From the NCBI GenBank assembly GCA_947499145.1, contig CANMNB010000013.1, forward strand, positions 1 through 64,000: DNA of 64,000 nt, in the 5' to 3' direction. Both the position numbers and the translations under genes were made by a program. Position 1 is the stretch's first letter; the number at the start of each line of letters is the position of its first letter. This DNA is from an uncultured Arachnia sp. GTDB taxonomy: Bacteria > Actinomycetota > Actinomycetes > Propionibacteriales > Propionibacteriaceae. The notes under the pieces are model-generated. The model saw only the letters and a list, made by a program, of their open reading frames with translations, was not told the origin of the DNA and made no database searches. Below, piece by piece: positions 42,438 through 50,094 of this stretch.

Positions 42438-42690
42438 TGTCGCCCTCCCCCATCGTGTGCTCGGCGCCGTCGACCGTGAACCGCATCCGCCCGGTCACGA
42501 GCTGGACCACCACTGCGCGGGGCGACGAGTGCTCGGTCAGCATCTCCCCCGCGTCGAACGTGAACTGGACCACTCGCATGAGGTCGTTGTTGACCAGCAC
42601 GCGTGATGTCGTCGACTCGGGCACAACCGGCAGGGCGCCGGCCAGGTCCAGGTGGGCATAGGATCCGGTGACTGGGGTGGTTTTCGCCAT
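42349..42690 (-). CDS. Cupin-domain protein, copy 2
   Basis: 113 residues, ~85% identical to copy 1 (29455), with the same two cupin motifs (RAVVVQLVTGRMRFTVDG; IIYLAPGASHAL). Overlaps the tail of DUF222 copy 2 on the opposite strand by 89 bp. The upstream CCTACGGCGGC / GGGACTAGG stretch is also shared with copy 1, so the duplicated block includes the promoter. Divergent from the yjbR-like gene. Confidence 0.85.
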   Translation of the reverse strand: MAKTTPVTGSYAHLDLAGALPVVPESTTSRVLVNNDLMRVVQFTFDAGEMLTEHSSPRAVVVQLVTGRMRFTVDGAEHTMGEGDIIYLAPGASHALVAETPCRMTLVMVDTAV

Positions 42691-42767
42691 GCAGTGAGCC
42701 TACGGCGGCCAGGCCTACGGGACTAGGGAAGACCCCGAATGGGCGGGCGTGCCCCTAACCTCGAACC

Positions 42768-43160
42768 ATGGGACACCCGTTGATGTTCGACGACGAGGAT
42801 CCGATCCTGGGCCGGGTCCGTGAGACCGCCTTGGCCCTTCCCGGCGCCGCCGAGAAGGTCAGCCACGGCCGCCCGGCCTTCTTCACCACGAAGGTCTTCG
42901 CCTACTACGGCGGTTCCATCAAGATCGACGGGGCCTACGAGCAGCACGACCAGTCACTCGTGGTGCATCCCGACGAGGAGGAGGTCCGGTCCCTCACGGA
43001 GGAGGATCGGTTCTACCGGCCGGCCTATCTGGGGCCCAGCGGCTGGATCGGGGTCGACCTGGACGACAAGACTGACTGGACAGAAGTGAGCGAGCTGATC
43101 GAGGCCTCGTACCGGATGACCGCCAGCGCCCGACTCATCGCCGAACTCGACGCGCGATGA
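42768..43160 (+). CDS. MmcQ/YjbR family protein, copy 1
   Basis: 130 residues of the MmcQ/YjbR (CyaY-like fold) family: GAAEKVSHGRPAFFTTKVFAYYGG, YLGPSGWIGVDLDD, and a C-terminal helix. DNA-binding fold with unknown role. Probably leaderless (TAACCT box 8 bp before ATG). Ends 23 bp before the left tRNA repeat. A homologue with the same length lies at 52098. Confidence 0.87.
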   Translation: MGHPLMFDDEDPILGRVRETALALPGAAEKVSHGRPAFFTTKVFAYYGGSIKIDGAYEQHDQSLVVHPDEEEVRSLTEEDRFYRPAYLGPSGWIGVDLDDKTDWTEVSELIEASYRMTASARLIAELDAR

Positions 43161-43183
43161 TCTGGGCGATCGATCCCTGATCA

Positions 43184-43232
43184 GCTCCCCGGGTAGGAGT
43201 CGAACCTACTTCGCTAATCCTGATTCAAAGTC
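43184..43232. repeat. Left 49-bp direct repeat (tRNA-Gln 3' fragment; attachment-site candidate)
   Basis: Identical to 52510-52558. It contains the T-arm, variable region and part of the anticodon arm of the tRNA, but not the 5' half nor the CCA, so it is not a gene. Typical of the target of tRNA-specific integrases. Confidence 0.85.
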
Positions 43233-44506
43233 TCGCTGGCTAGGCCTTTCTCATCACAAGCTCACAATATCCCGTATCATTTGATCACGTCGGGTGTCCC
43301 CGAGAATCACTGAATGTTGTGCGGTTTGTGAGCACGGTTGTGAGCGAGCAACGTCAACCGTCCAGCTCTCTCGGGACCGCTACTTGAATCACCGCTGAAT
43401 GGGCCCGCCGCTCCTCTGCCGCCCAGCTGGTGACGTAGAACTTGGACACCGGCCTGTCGAGACTCTGACCCAAGACCAACGCCTGGAGACGAGTGCCGAA
43501 CGTCAGCAGGCTGGGGGGCGGAGGGTGCTCCTGACCGGTCTGCACCCCCGCACGCTCGAAGCCTTCGAGCGCGCCGGCATCGTGAGCCCACGCCGCAGCG
43601 CCGCCGGCCAAGCGAGCTACGACCAGCACGACCTTGTGCGGCTGCGCCAAGCGCGGAGCCTGGTTCAGCGCGCCGGGATGGACCTCGACGAAGTCCGACA
43701 GCTCTTCGCCTTGCAAGACCAGATTGAGCAGACCCGCCAACGCTTGGATCAGATGGTGACCGAGCTGTGGGAGATCTTGGACCGGACCGTACCCACCCCC
43801 AGTGGGCGAGTGTTCACCACGGCAGCGATGGCAGGGCATGGCCCGGACGTCAGACGATGACGGGGTGTCGGCGCCTGGAGCGCTAATCAGCCTGGCTGGA
43901 ACAGCGCGCCACGGCCGCTACTCCATGTGACGTGCAATGTCGTGTTGTGCCTGCCGGCCGCATCTCTCAACTTTCGATACTCAACTGTGCGGCCGGCTTC
44001 GAAGGCCTCGTTCGTAGTCACCCAGGGCCGTTCAACACAGAGCCCGTATCACCGGTGGCCAACCTCACGACAGAGCCTCATGTGCCCGCCTTCGCAGCGT
44101 CCTCCGGCCGAGTGAGTTGGTAGTTGGTGGACGGTTTGGCGTCCCGATGGCAGCCCGAGTCGGAACCGTGACGCTCGCGTCGGGTAAGGAGCCCCAACGA
44201 ACCTGACCATGTTGTGGCGCGATACCCCGACCTACAGGTTGCTTAGCACTTTCGTTAGCACTTTTCGCGGCTCGGGGGACGCCGGCCCTCTCATCAGGAC
44301 TCGTGCCAAGCACGGAAGAAGTGCAATGAGCAAGCTTGAGAGACGCCGCAGTCCGAGCGCACCCCGGAACGGGATCGGCGTAGTGAGGGGACGAGGATTC
44401 TCGAGCACCAGGTGGTAAGTTCCGCACCTCGGCCAGCGCCACGCTACGGAATTCACCCCCGGCTGGAGGGATCAGTGTCGGTGCGGCCACGTCACTCACC
44501 CATCGA
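43233..44506. other. Low-coding region at the left end of the island
   Basis: 1.27 kb with only one recognisable gene, the MerR/HspR-like ORF at 43525. Other open frames (for example 44065-44529 minus) have no family resemblance, no ribosome site and unusual composition. It may hold decayed integration genes, but I cannot identify any. Confidence 0.5.
43525..43860 (+). CDS. MerR/HspR-like DNA-binding protein, possibly truncated
   Basis: 111 residues from GTG 43525, following GGGGGGCGGAGG. LHPRTLEAFERAGIVSPRRSAAGQ ... YDQHDLVRLRQARSLVQRAGMDLDEVRQLFAL is a MerR winged-helix closest to HspR, followed by a short coiled segment (QIEQTRQRLDQM). The usual first ~10 residues before 'LHP' are missing, so it may be cut at the N-terminus. 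Target unknown. Confidence 0.55.
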   Translation: MLLTGLHPRTLEAFERAGIVSPRRSAAGQASYDQHDLVRLRQARSLVQRAGMDLDEVRQLFALQDQIEQTRQRLDQMVTELWEILDRTVPTPSGRVFTTAAMAGHGPDVRR

Positions 44507-45937
44507 CTAGATGCCGAGCATGTCTTCAATTTGAGAAGCCTCGCTATGCACGGTGTCGGCGGAGACGAGATCTCCCGCCCCGTCAGTCAGTGTGTGCTCC
44601 CACTGCTCGAGGATCTGCGCGGCGCGTCCGCTGTCGATCAACTCGGCCTGTAAACGCGAAGCGGCGGCGTCGAACATCTGTGCGAACTCATCGTTCGCGC
44701 GGAAGCGTTCCGCGAGCACATTGCCCCGGCTCATGCCGCCTTGACCGCCGCCGAGGTCTCCGGGCCCGCCCATGCCTTCGGGCGCACCGCCGGGGAACTC
44801 GCCTTCGGAGACGCCGCCCTCGGGCACGCCTTCGGGCGAAGTGAGGCCGGTCCCATCTCCACCCGGCCGAGCCCTGTCGGGTCGATCGCCACCCCAGGCC
44901 CTGTTGGCATCCCCATCCGCCCCCTGGGCTCCCGGGCGGCCGGGCCCGCCCATGCCGCCCGCGCCGCCGGGTGAGGCGCCAAAGGCGAGGTTAAGATCCC
45001 AGTTCACCACCGTCATCAGGCCGCTCGTGGGATTGTAGGCGAGGTAGGAGTTGTTGCCCGGCCCGTCGATGTCGTCGCTGTTCTGCACGAGATCCTGGAA
45101 CGCGAGATACGTCGCGAACGCTTCGACGTCGAGCCGCGAAGACAACTCGGCCGCGAAGGTCTCGTCATCGGACTCGTTCAGGAACTGCATGAACTCGACG
45201 ATCGGCGTGAGATCGTCCTCGCCGGCCTGCTGGTCGAAGGAATCTGTATAGTCGGCGGGGTCGTCGCCGACGTAATCCCAGGTGCCATCGCTCTCCGATT
45301 TGTAGAGCAGCGTGCCGTCCGCGAAGTTCGTCTCTGTCCATTGCTCGTCGGGGTTCTGCACGATGAGGCGCAGTGCCGCGTCGCCGCCGTTGACCGAGAA
45401 CGATGACGCGATGGCGGCCTCGGCTGCGAGGTCTGTTTCTGCGAGCAGGCTGAGCGCGATGGCCTCATTGAGCGACGTCTCCGAACTGTTGCCTCGCACG
45501 ACGAACTCGCTCCACCCGTCCCAGGTCTGTTCGTCGACGTACTTGTCGAGGCGGATGATCCACGGCAGGGTCCCTGGATCGGAGTCGACGGAGATGCCGC
45601 GCAGACTCGAGTTGCCCTTCAGCTTGAGGCCGACGTTCTCGAAGCTCACGCCGTCGATGACAACGTTCGCACTGACCCATTCCTTGTCGCCCGAGTCCAG
45701 GTAGGTCTGGATCGCGTCCTGCAACTCGGTCTCGTCGACGTCGAGCGCAATGTCGTGCACTTCGGAGGCGTCCCACAGCGTGTCCGCGGAGAGTGTTGTG
45801 CTGGCAGCCGCCGTGCTCGTCGCGTTCCCCGGGGTCGCCGTGCAGCCGGCGACCCCGGAGACGACCAGGAGTGCAGCGGCGCCTGCCACGACCAGGCGCC
45901 GCGTGAACGGGGTTTGAGAGGAGGGAGAAGTAGTCAT
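44507..45937 (-). CDS. CotH-family secreted protein kinase, lipoprotein
   Basis: 476 residues from ATG 45937. Lipobox VAGC at residues ~31-34. CotH motifs: GLKLKGNSSLRG, LYKSE, NSDDIDGPGNNSYLAY and NWDLNLAFG (metal-binding Asp/Asn). CotH kinases phosphorylate proteins outside the cell using ATP. Between ~330 and ~410 a Gly/Pro/Met/Glu-rich insert (GGMGGPGRPG, PEGMGGPG) like that of the neighbouring DUF4353 protein. Last gene of a leftward five-gene operon. Confidence 0.88.
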   Translation of the reverse strand: MTTSPSSQTPFTRRLVVAGAAALLVVSGVAGCTATPGNATSTAAASTTLSADTLWDASEVHDIALDVDETELQDAIQTYLDSGDKEWVSANVVIDGVSFENVGLKLKGNSSLRGISVDSDPGTLPWIIRLDKYVDEQTWDGWSEFVVRGNSSETSLNEAIALSLLAETDLAAEAAIASSFSVNGGDAALRLIVQNPDEQWTETNFADGTLLYKSESDGTWDYVGDDPADYTDSFDQQAGEDDLTPIVEFMQFLNESDDETFAAELSSRLDVEAFATYLAFQDLVQNSDDIDGPGNNSYLAYNPTSGLMTVVNWDLNLAFGASPGGAGGMGGPGRPGAQGADGDANRAWGGDRPDRARPGGDGTGLTSPEGVPEGGVSEGEFPGGAPEGMGGPGDLGGGQGGMSRGNVLAERFRANDEFAQMFDAAASRLQAELIDSGRAAQILEQWEHTLTDGAGDLVSADTVHSEASQIEDMLGI

Positions 45938-45972
45938 GGTGTCATTCCAATGCGCGTGCTCGTGAGCCGGTA

Positions 45973-47415
45973 TCAACTGTCGGTGGGGGCCAAGCCGCCG
46001 CCGGGGCCGCCGTTCCCGCCGCCGGGCATCCGCTCGCCGCCGGGCATCCGGTCGCCGCCGGGCATTCCACCACCGGGCCCTCCCATCTGGTTCGCTGTGG
46101 CGGGATCCCAGTCGGTACCGTTCGCGATGATCGTGACGCCGTCGGCGACGGTGACCTCACCATTGGCGTCGAGCGGGGTGTCGCCGCCGTTGTCGGCGCT
46201 GGTGATCGTGAGCTCGCCGCCGGTGATGGTGACGGTGCCGTTCGAGTCGAGTCCGTCGCTGCCGGCGTGCACCGCGATGGTGCCGCCGGAGATCTCGAGA
46301 CGTTCGCCGGTGTCGGCCTCCCGATTCTGAGTGCCGTCGTTGAGCCCTGCGGCGTTGAACCCGTCGTCGGAAGCGGTGACATCGATCGTGCCGTCGAAGA
46401 TCGCGACGTTCGCCGCTTCGATCGCCTCAGAGGACTCTGTGACGGTGATGTCACCGCCAGCAATCGAGACGATCAGTTCGCCCTTGATGCCGTCGTCCGC
46501 GGCCGAAACGGTGATCGTGCCGCCGGTGATGATCGTGTCGGTCTCCGCCTGGATGCCGTCGTCGCCTGCGGTGATGTCGATCGTGCCGCCCGTGATGAGG
46601 ATGTAGCCCTTGGTCTCGTCGTCCTCGTGGTTGCTCTTCATCCCGTCACCTTCGGCTGTGGTGAGCGACAGTGTGCCGCCTTCGATTACGAGCGAATCTT
46701 TGCCGCGAAGCGCGTCATCCGCTGCGTTCACGGTGATGTCGCCGGAGAGGATGACGAGGTCGTCCTTGCTCGCGATGCCGTCGTTGCCGTCGCCGTTCAC
46801 GGTGAGAGCCCCTGTGCCGGAGATGGTGAGGTCGACGGCCGAGAAGATCGCGGCCGTCCCGGAGGCGTCCTCCGGGTACGAGGAGGTGTCGGAGACCGTG
46901 TTCTCGCTGCCTTCGGCCAGGTAGATCCCTACGTCGTCGGCACTCGCAAGGGTGATGGCGGATCCGGTGTCGTTGGTGATCGTGACGCCGTCGAGGATGA
47001 GCGCTACGATGGCGTCCTCATCGGCGTCGACGACGAGCTGCCCGTCGAGCGTGCCGCTGAGCCGGTAGGCGCCGGCCTCGGTGATTGTGACGGTCGATCC
47101 CTCGCTCGTCACGGCGGATGAGTCGCTCGTCGCGCCGGATCCGCTCAGGACCACGTCGATGGCGTCCGATTCCGACCATTCGTCGTCGTTCACGGTGGTG
47201 TAGTCGGAGTTGTCGGCGAGCACTGCGTCGGGGCTGAGGTCGCCGGCGAACGCTGAGAGTGCGGTGGTCACGGTTTCGGTGGTCACGGTTTCGGTGGTCG
47301 CGACCTCGGCCGTGTTGCTGGTGAGTGCGGCACTGTCGTCCGAGATTGCGGTGCAACCGGCCAGCAGGCCCCCCGCGATCAGGAACGAAGTGGCGATGAT
47401 CAGTGGTCGTTTCAT
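45973..47415 (-). CDS. DUF4353 carbohydrate-binding-like beta-helix lipoprotein
   Basis: 480 residues from ATG 47415 (AGGAGA upstream, ATGA overlap with VTC gene). Lipobox LAGC at ~18-21. Repeated short Gly/Asp/Thr strands (ISGGTIAVHAGSDGLDSNGTVTITGGELTI, DDGIQAETDTIITGGTI) form a parallel beta-helix, annotated as carbohydrate-binding domain-containing/DUF4353. The C-terminus is Met/Gly/Pro-rich (MPGGDRMPGGERMPGG). Probably displayed on the cell surface and a substrate or partner of the CotH kinase. Confidence 0.83.
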   Translation of the reverse strand: MKRPLIIATSFLIAGGLLAGCTAISDDSAALTSNTAEVATTETVTTETVTTALSAFAGDLSPDAVLADNSDYTTVNDDEWSESDAIDVVLSGSGATSDSSAVTSEGSTVTITEAGAYRLSGTLDGQLVVDADEDAIVALILDGVTITNDTGSAITLASADDVGIYLAEGSENTVSDTSSYPEDASGTAAIFSAVDLTISGTGALTVNGDGNDGIASKDDLVILSGDITVNAADDALRGKDSLVIEGGTLSLTTAEGDGMKSNHEDDETKGYILITGGTIDITAGDDGIQAETDTIITGGTITVSAADDGIKGELIVSIAGGDITVTESSEAIEAANVAIFDGTIDVTASDDGFNAAGLNDGTQNREADTGERLEISGGTIAVHAGSDGLDSNGTVTITGGELTITSADNGGDTPLDANGEVTVADGVTIIANGTDWDPATANQMGGPGGGMPGGDRMPGGERMPGGGNGGPGGGLAPTDS

Positions 47416-48269
47416 TGGTTTTCTCCTGCGGTCGGGGCCGGGTGGCCCGCGGTGGTCAATTGTGCTGCGAAGGGGCCGCCTAACGTGCGAGCCCACTTGT
47501 TGCTGGGTAGTTCCGGGTGGAGGGCGGCGGTTCCGGTGCCGAACTTGCTCAGGCTGCTCGGCCGGTATCCGGCCCGCCACAGGGTGCGATCGAGTTCGCT
47601 CGGCCGGCGCGGTGATTTCGTCTCGATGATGACGTGGCCGGGAAGCGCCGTACGTTGCTCGCCGTCTGCCGTCTTCCAGCGCAGTTCGGTGTCGATGGTG
47701 GCGCGGCTGCCGCATGGCAGGAGCAGGGTGGCGCGCCGGTAGCGGATCACGAGCGACGGGCGCAGCTGTTCGACGAGATGCGGATCGTGCCCGTGCCGTT
47801 CGAGGAGCTCCGAGACGTAGCCGCGGCCTTCGGCCGTGAGCATGTCGCGGTTCTGCGGATCGTACGGCACTCGATCCTTCACCGTGCTGCCGCGTCCGCT
47901 CTTAGTTTTCAGCTCCAGGTAGGCGGTACCGGCGTCGAGGTAGCTGCGGGTGCGGAGCTTGAAGCGGCGCCTGCGCCGCTGAGCTGTGAGCCGGTAGCTC
48001 AGATGGTCGGGGGTATCGAAATACACCGAATCGTAGGCAAAGTTACGCTGACCGCCGATCTCGAGCACTCGGCTGCGCCGGTCGACGCCGTCGAGGATGA
48101 CGGCTGCACTGACCGCTGGAACCAGGTATTTGCGGTCGACACGCTGGAGGAGGGCCGCTTGTGCAACGAGCCGCTCGAGGCTGATCGACGCGAGCCCCCC
48201 GAAGCCGATCATCTGCGCAGGCTCGGTGATTGTAGTCATGACGCGGGTCTCCTTCATCTGGGTGTCCAT
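47412..48269 (-). CDS. VTC-domain polyphosphate polymerase-like protein
   Basis: 285 residues of the triphosphate-tunnel fold: RVDRKYLVP, RRFKLRTRSYL, AYLELKTKSGRG, LVIRYRRATLLL, HVIIETKSP, SKFGTGTA hold the basic and acidic tunnel residues that in yeast Vtc4 polymerise polyphosphate from ATP. Cytoplasmic. One base overlaps the DUF4956 gene (TGATG) and four overlap the DUF4353 gene, so all are co-translated. Confidence 0.86.
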   Translation of the reverse strand: MDTQMKETRVMTTITEPAQMIGFGGLASISLERLVAQAALLQRVDRKYLVPAVSAAVILDGVDRRSRVLEIGGQRNFAYDSVYFDTPDHLSYRLTAQRRRRRFKLRTRSYLDAGTAYLELKTKSGRGSTVKDRVPYDPQNRDMLTAEGRGYVSELLERHGHDPHLVEQLRPSLVIRYRRATLLLPCGSRATIDTELRWKTADGEQRTALPGHVIIETKSPRRPSELDRTLWRAGYRPSSLSKFGTGTAALHPELPSNKWARTLGGPFAAQLTTAGHPAPTAGENQ

Positions 48270-48871
48270 CAGGCCACCTCCGTCTTCACTCGCGCCGAAC
48301 GCGCCTTCGAACGTGCCTCCGTGGGGTCGAGCCAGAACCGCACGTCGACCAGCGTCGAGTCATTCACGAGATCCAGCTGCTGCACGGTCAGCGACGTAAC
48401 CGTCGCGCCTAGGCGCGCTTCGAGCTCCGCCCGCAGTTCACCTTCATCCGGGATCGCACGGTCGATCTTCACCAGCTGATGCCGGCTACCGGAAAGCAGG
48501 GCCGGGTGATCCGCCACCCACATGACAGCGAGGATCAGCGTGATCAGCGCGGAGGCGAGCATCGGGTTCCCGGAGCCGAGACCCCCGATGAGCCCGGTCG
48601 CGAGCGCGGCGAAGTAGTAGGCGACTTCGCGTTGGGAGATCTCGGACGAGCGCAGTCGGATGATGCTCAGGACTCCGAAGAGTCCGAGGCCGAGGCCGGC
48701 GGCCACGCCGGCCTCGCTGAGCATCGAGGCGACGGCGAGCACGCCGATGTTCACGCCGAGGAATGCGACGACGAGATCCCTGCGCCGATGCCGCGGATAG
48801 TAGACGCCGAGTGTGAGGATGAGGGCGGCGGTGAGGTCGACGCCTAAGGGAATGAGAGTGTTGAGATCCAT
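48269..48871 (-). CDS. DUF4956 membrane protein
   Basis: 200 residues: four hydrophobic helices in the first ~125 residues (LGVDLTAALILTLGV; LVVAFLGVNIGVLAVASML; GLGLGLFGVLSIIRLRSSEIS; LIGGLGSGNPMLASALITLIL), then a cytoplasmic alpha/beta domain. RLRSSEISQREVAYYF is conserved in DUF4956. Usually next to a VTC-domain gene; may form the membrane part or channel. Confidence 0.86.
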   Translation of the reverse strand: MDLNTLIPLGVDLTAALILTLGVYYPRHRRRDLVVAFLGVNIGVLAVASMLSEAGVAAGLGLGLFGVLSIIRLRSSEISQREVAYYFAALATGLIGGLGSGNPMLASALITLILAVMWVADHPALLSGSRHQLVKIDRAIPDEGELRAELEARLGATVTSLTVQQLDLVNDSTLVDVRFWLDPTEARSKARSARVKTEVA

Positions 48872-48874
48872 GGT

Positions 48875-49213
48875 TCAGTTCTCCGATCCGGGCATTGCGA
48901 GAGGGGTGCCTCCGTCGCCGGGGCCGCCCGAGGGCGTATCCCCACGATCCGCCGGCGTTCCACCGCCGGGCCCTGTGGTCACCTGCTGGTCGACGCTGTT
49001 CGCGTAATCGTTCGTCGGGTCGCGGTAGGTCGTGTGCACATGCCCCCACCCGGAATCGGCGCTACCGCTCGAGTACTCCGACGTCGTCGTGGTCAAGCCG
49101 GTAGCCGCCGCGGTGCTGTCCACGCCGGTCGCGCAGCCGGTGAACAGTGGATCGTCAACGAGTGCGATCGTGGCGTTGCTCAGCGTTCGCCGCTTCGCCT
49201 TGGGCATCAGCAT
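48875..49213 (-). CDS. Small acidic protein of unknown function, first gene of the CotH operon
   Basis: 112 residues from ATG 49213 (AAGGAG upstream); stop 3 bp before DUF4956. MLMPKAKRRTLSNATIALVDD start, then Ser/Thr/Asp/Gly-rich with many Pro (GPGGGTPADRGDTPSGGPGDGGTP). No clear signal peptide, although a Cys occurs at ~27 (FTGC). Low-complexity; possible substrate or scaffold. Not recognised. Confidence 0.6.
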   Translation of the reverse strand: MLMPKAKRRTLSNATIALVDDPLFTGCATGVDSTAAATGLTTTTSEYSSGSADSGWGHVHTTYRDPTNDYANSVDQQVTTGPGGGTPADRGDTPSGGPGDGGTPLAMPGSEN

Positions 49214-49362
49214 GGGGGGCTCCTTCGTGAGAGTTGCTAGTGACTTCCATTCAAGTGGCGAAACATTCACGAACGATAAGAGGCATCCAAACGGTGTATA
49301 AGACTCCTCGTGCAGGTTCGTATTTACTGTTCGGGAGGCCCGCGATACGCGAAACTGGAGAC

Positions 49363-50094
49363 ATGAACGGGCCGACATCCACCCAGCGTTTCACCCACCC
49401 CGACGGCTCACCCGTCCGCGCGGTGGTGGTCGACGACGAGCAGAACTTGACCGAATTGCTGCACATGGCGCTCACTAATGAGGGCTGGGCCGTAGAAACA
49501 GCTACGAACGGGCAGGAGGCCATGAACAGGATTCGGGAGTTCGACCCCGATGTCGTGGTGCTCGACGTCATGATGCCCGCAGTCGATGGCCTTGAGGTAC
49601 TGCGCCGGCTCAGAGCATCGGGGAACGACGTGCCAGTACTGTTCCTCACAGCGAAGGACGGGGTCGACGACCGAATCGACGCGATCACTGCGGGCGGTGA
49701 TGACTACGTCACCAAACCATTTCATCTGCGCGAGGTCGTTGCCCGCGTGCGCGGCATGGCCCGCCGCTACATCGGGGCAACGAACGACGACCGGCCGCTG
49801 ACGGTCGGCGATCTCACCCTCAACGAGCGCAGCTACCAGGTGGAACGCGGGGGTGCGCCTGTCCAGTTGACGGCGAAGGAGTTCGAGCTGCTGCGCTACC
49901 TCATGCAGAATCCCGGGCAGGTGCTGACTCGTGCGCAGATCCTGGAGAACGTATGGAGCTACGACTTCGGCGGCAAATCCGGAGTCGTGGAGATTTACAT
50001 CTCGTACCTGCGCAGGAAAATCGATGCGCTCGGCCCACCGCTGATCCACACAGTGCGCAGCGTCGGCTACGCCATCCGGGACCATCCCTCATGA
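49363..50094 (+). CDS. OmpR-family response regulator of the island
   Basis: 243 residues. Receiver: VVDDEQNL, phospho-Asp in VVVLDVMMPAVDG, Thr in FLTAKD, Lys in VTKPF; winged helix LTAKEFELLRYLMQNPGQVLTRAQILENVWSYDFGG ... VEIYISYLRRKI ... RSVGYAIR. ATG 49363 follows GGAG at short spacing. Divergent from the CotH operon (149 bp), so its likely target. Confidence 0.9.
   Translation: MNGPTSTQRFTHPDGSPVRAVVVDDEQNLTELLHMALTNEGWAVETATNGQEAMNRIREFDPDVVVLDVMMPAVDGLEVLRRLRASGNDVPVLFLTAKDGVDDRIDAITAGGDDYVTKPFHLREVVARVRGMARRYIGATNDDRPLTVGDLTLNERSYQVERGGAPVQLTAKEFELLRYLMQNPGQVLTRAQILENVWSYDFGGKSGVVEIYISYLRRKIDALGPPLIHTVRSVGYAIRDHPS

Noticed and set aside
43184-43232. Second tRNA gene
   Set aside because: Only the 3' part is present; no 5' acceptor strand or D-arm and no CCA.
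43233-44506. Integrase gene at the left end of the island
   Set aside because: I read both strands for tyrosine or serine recombinase motifs and found none I could defend.
44065-44529. 154-codon minus frame
   Set aside because: No recognisable family, no ribosome site, overlaps the end of the cotH gene; probably noise.
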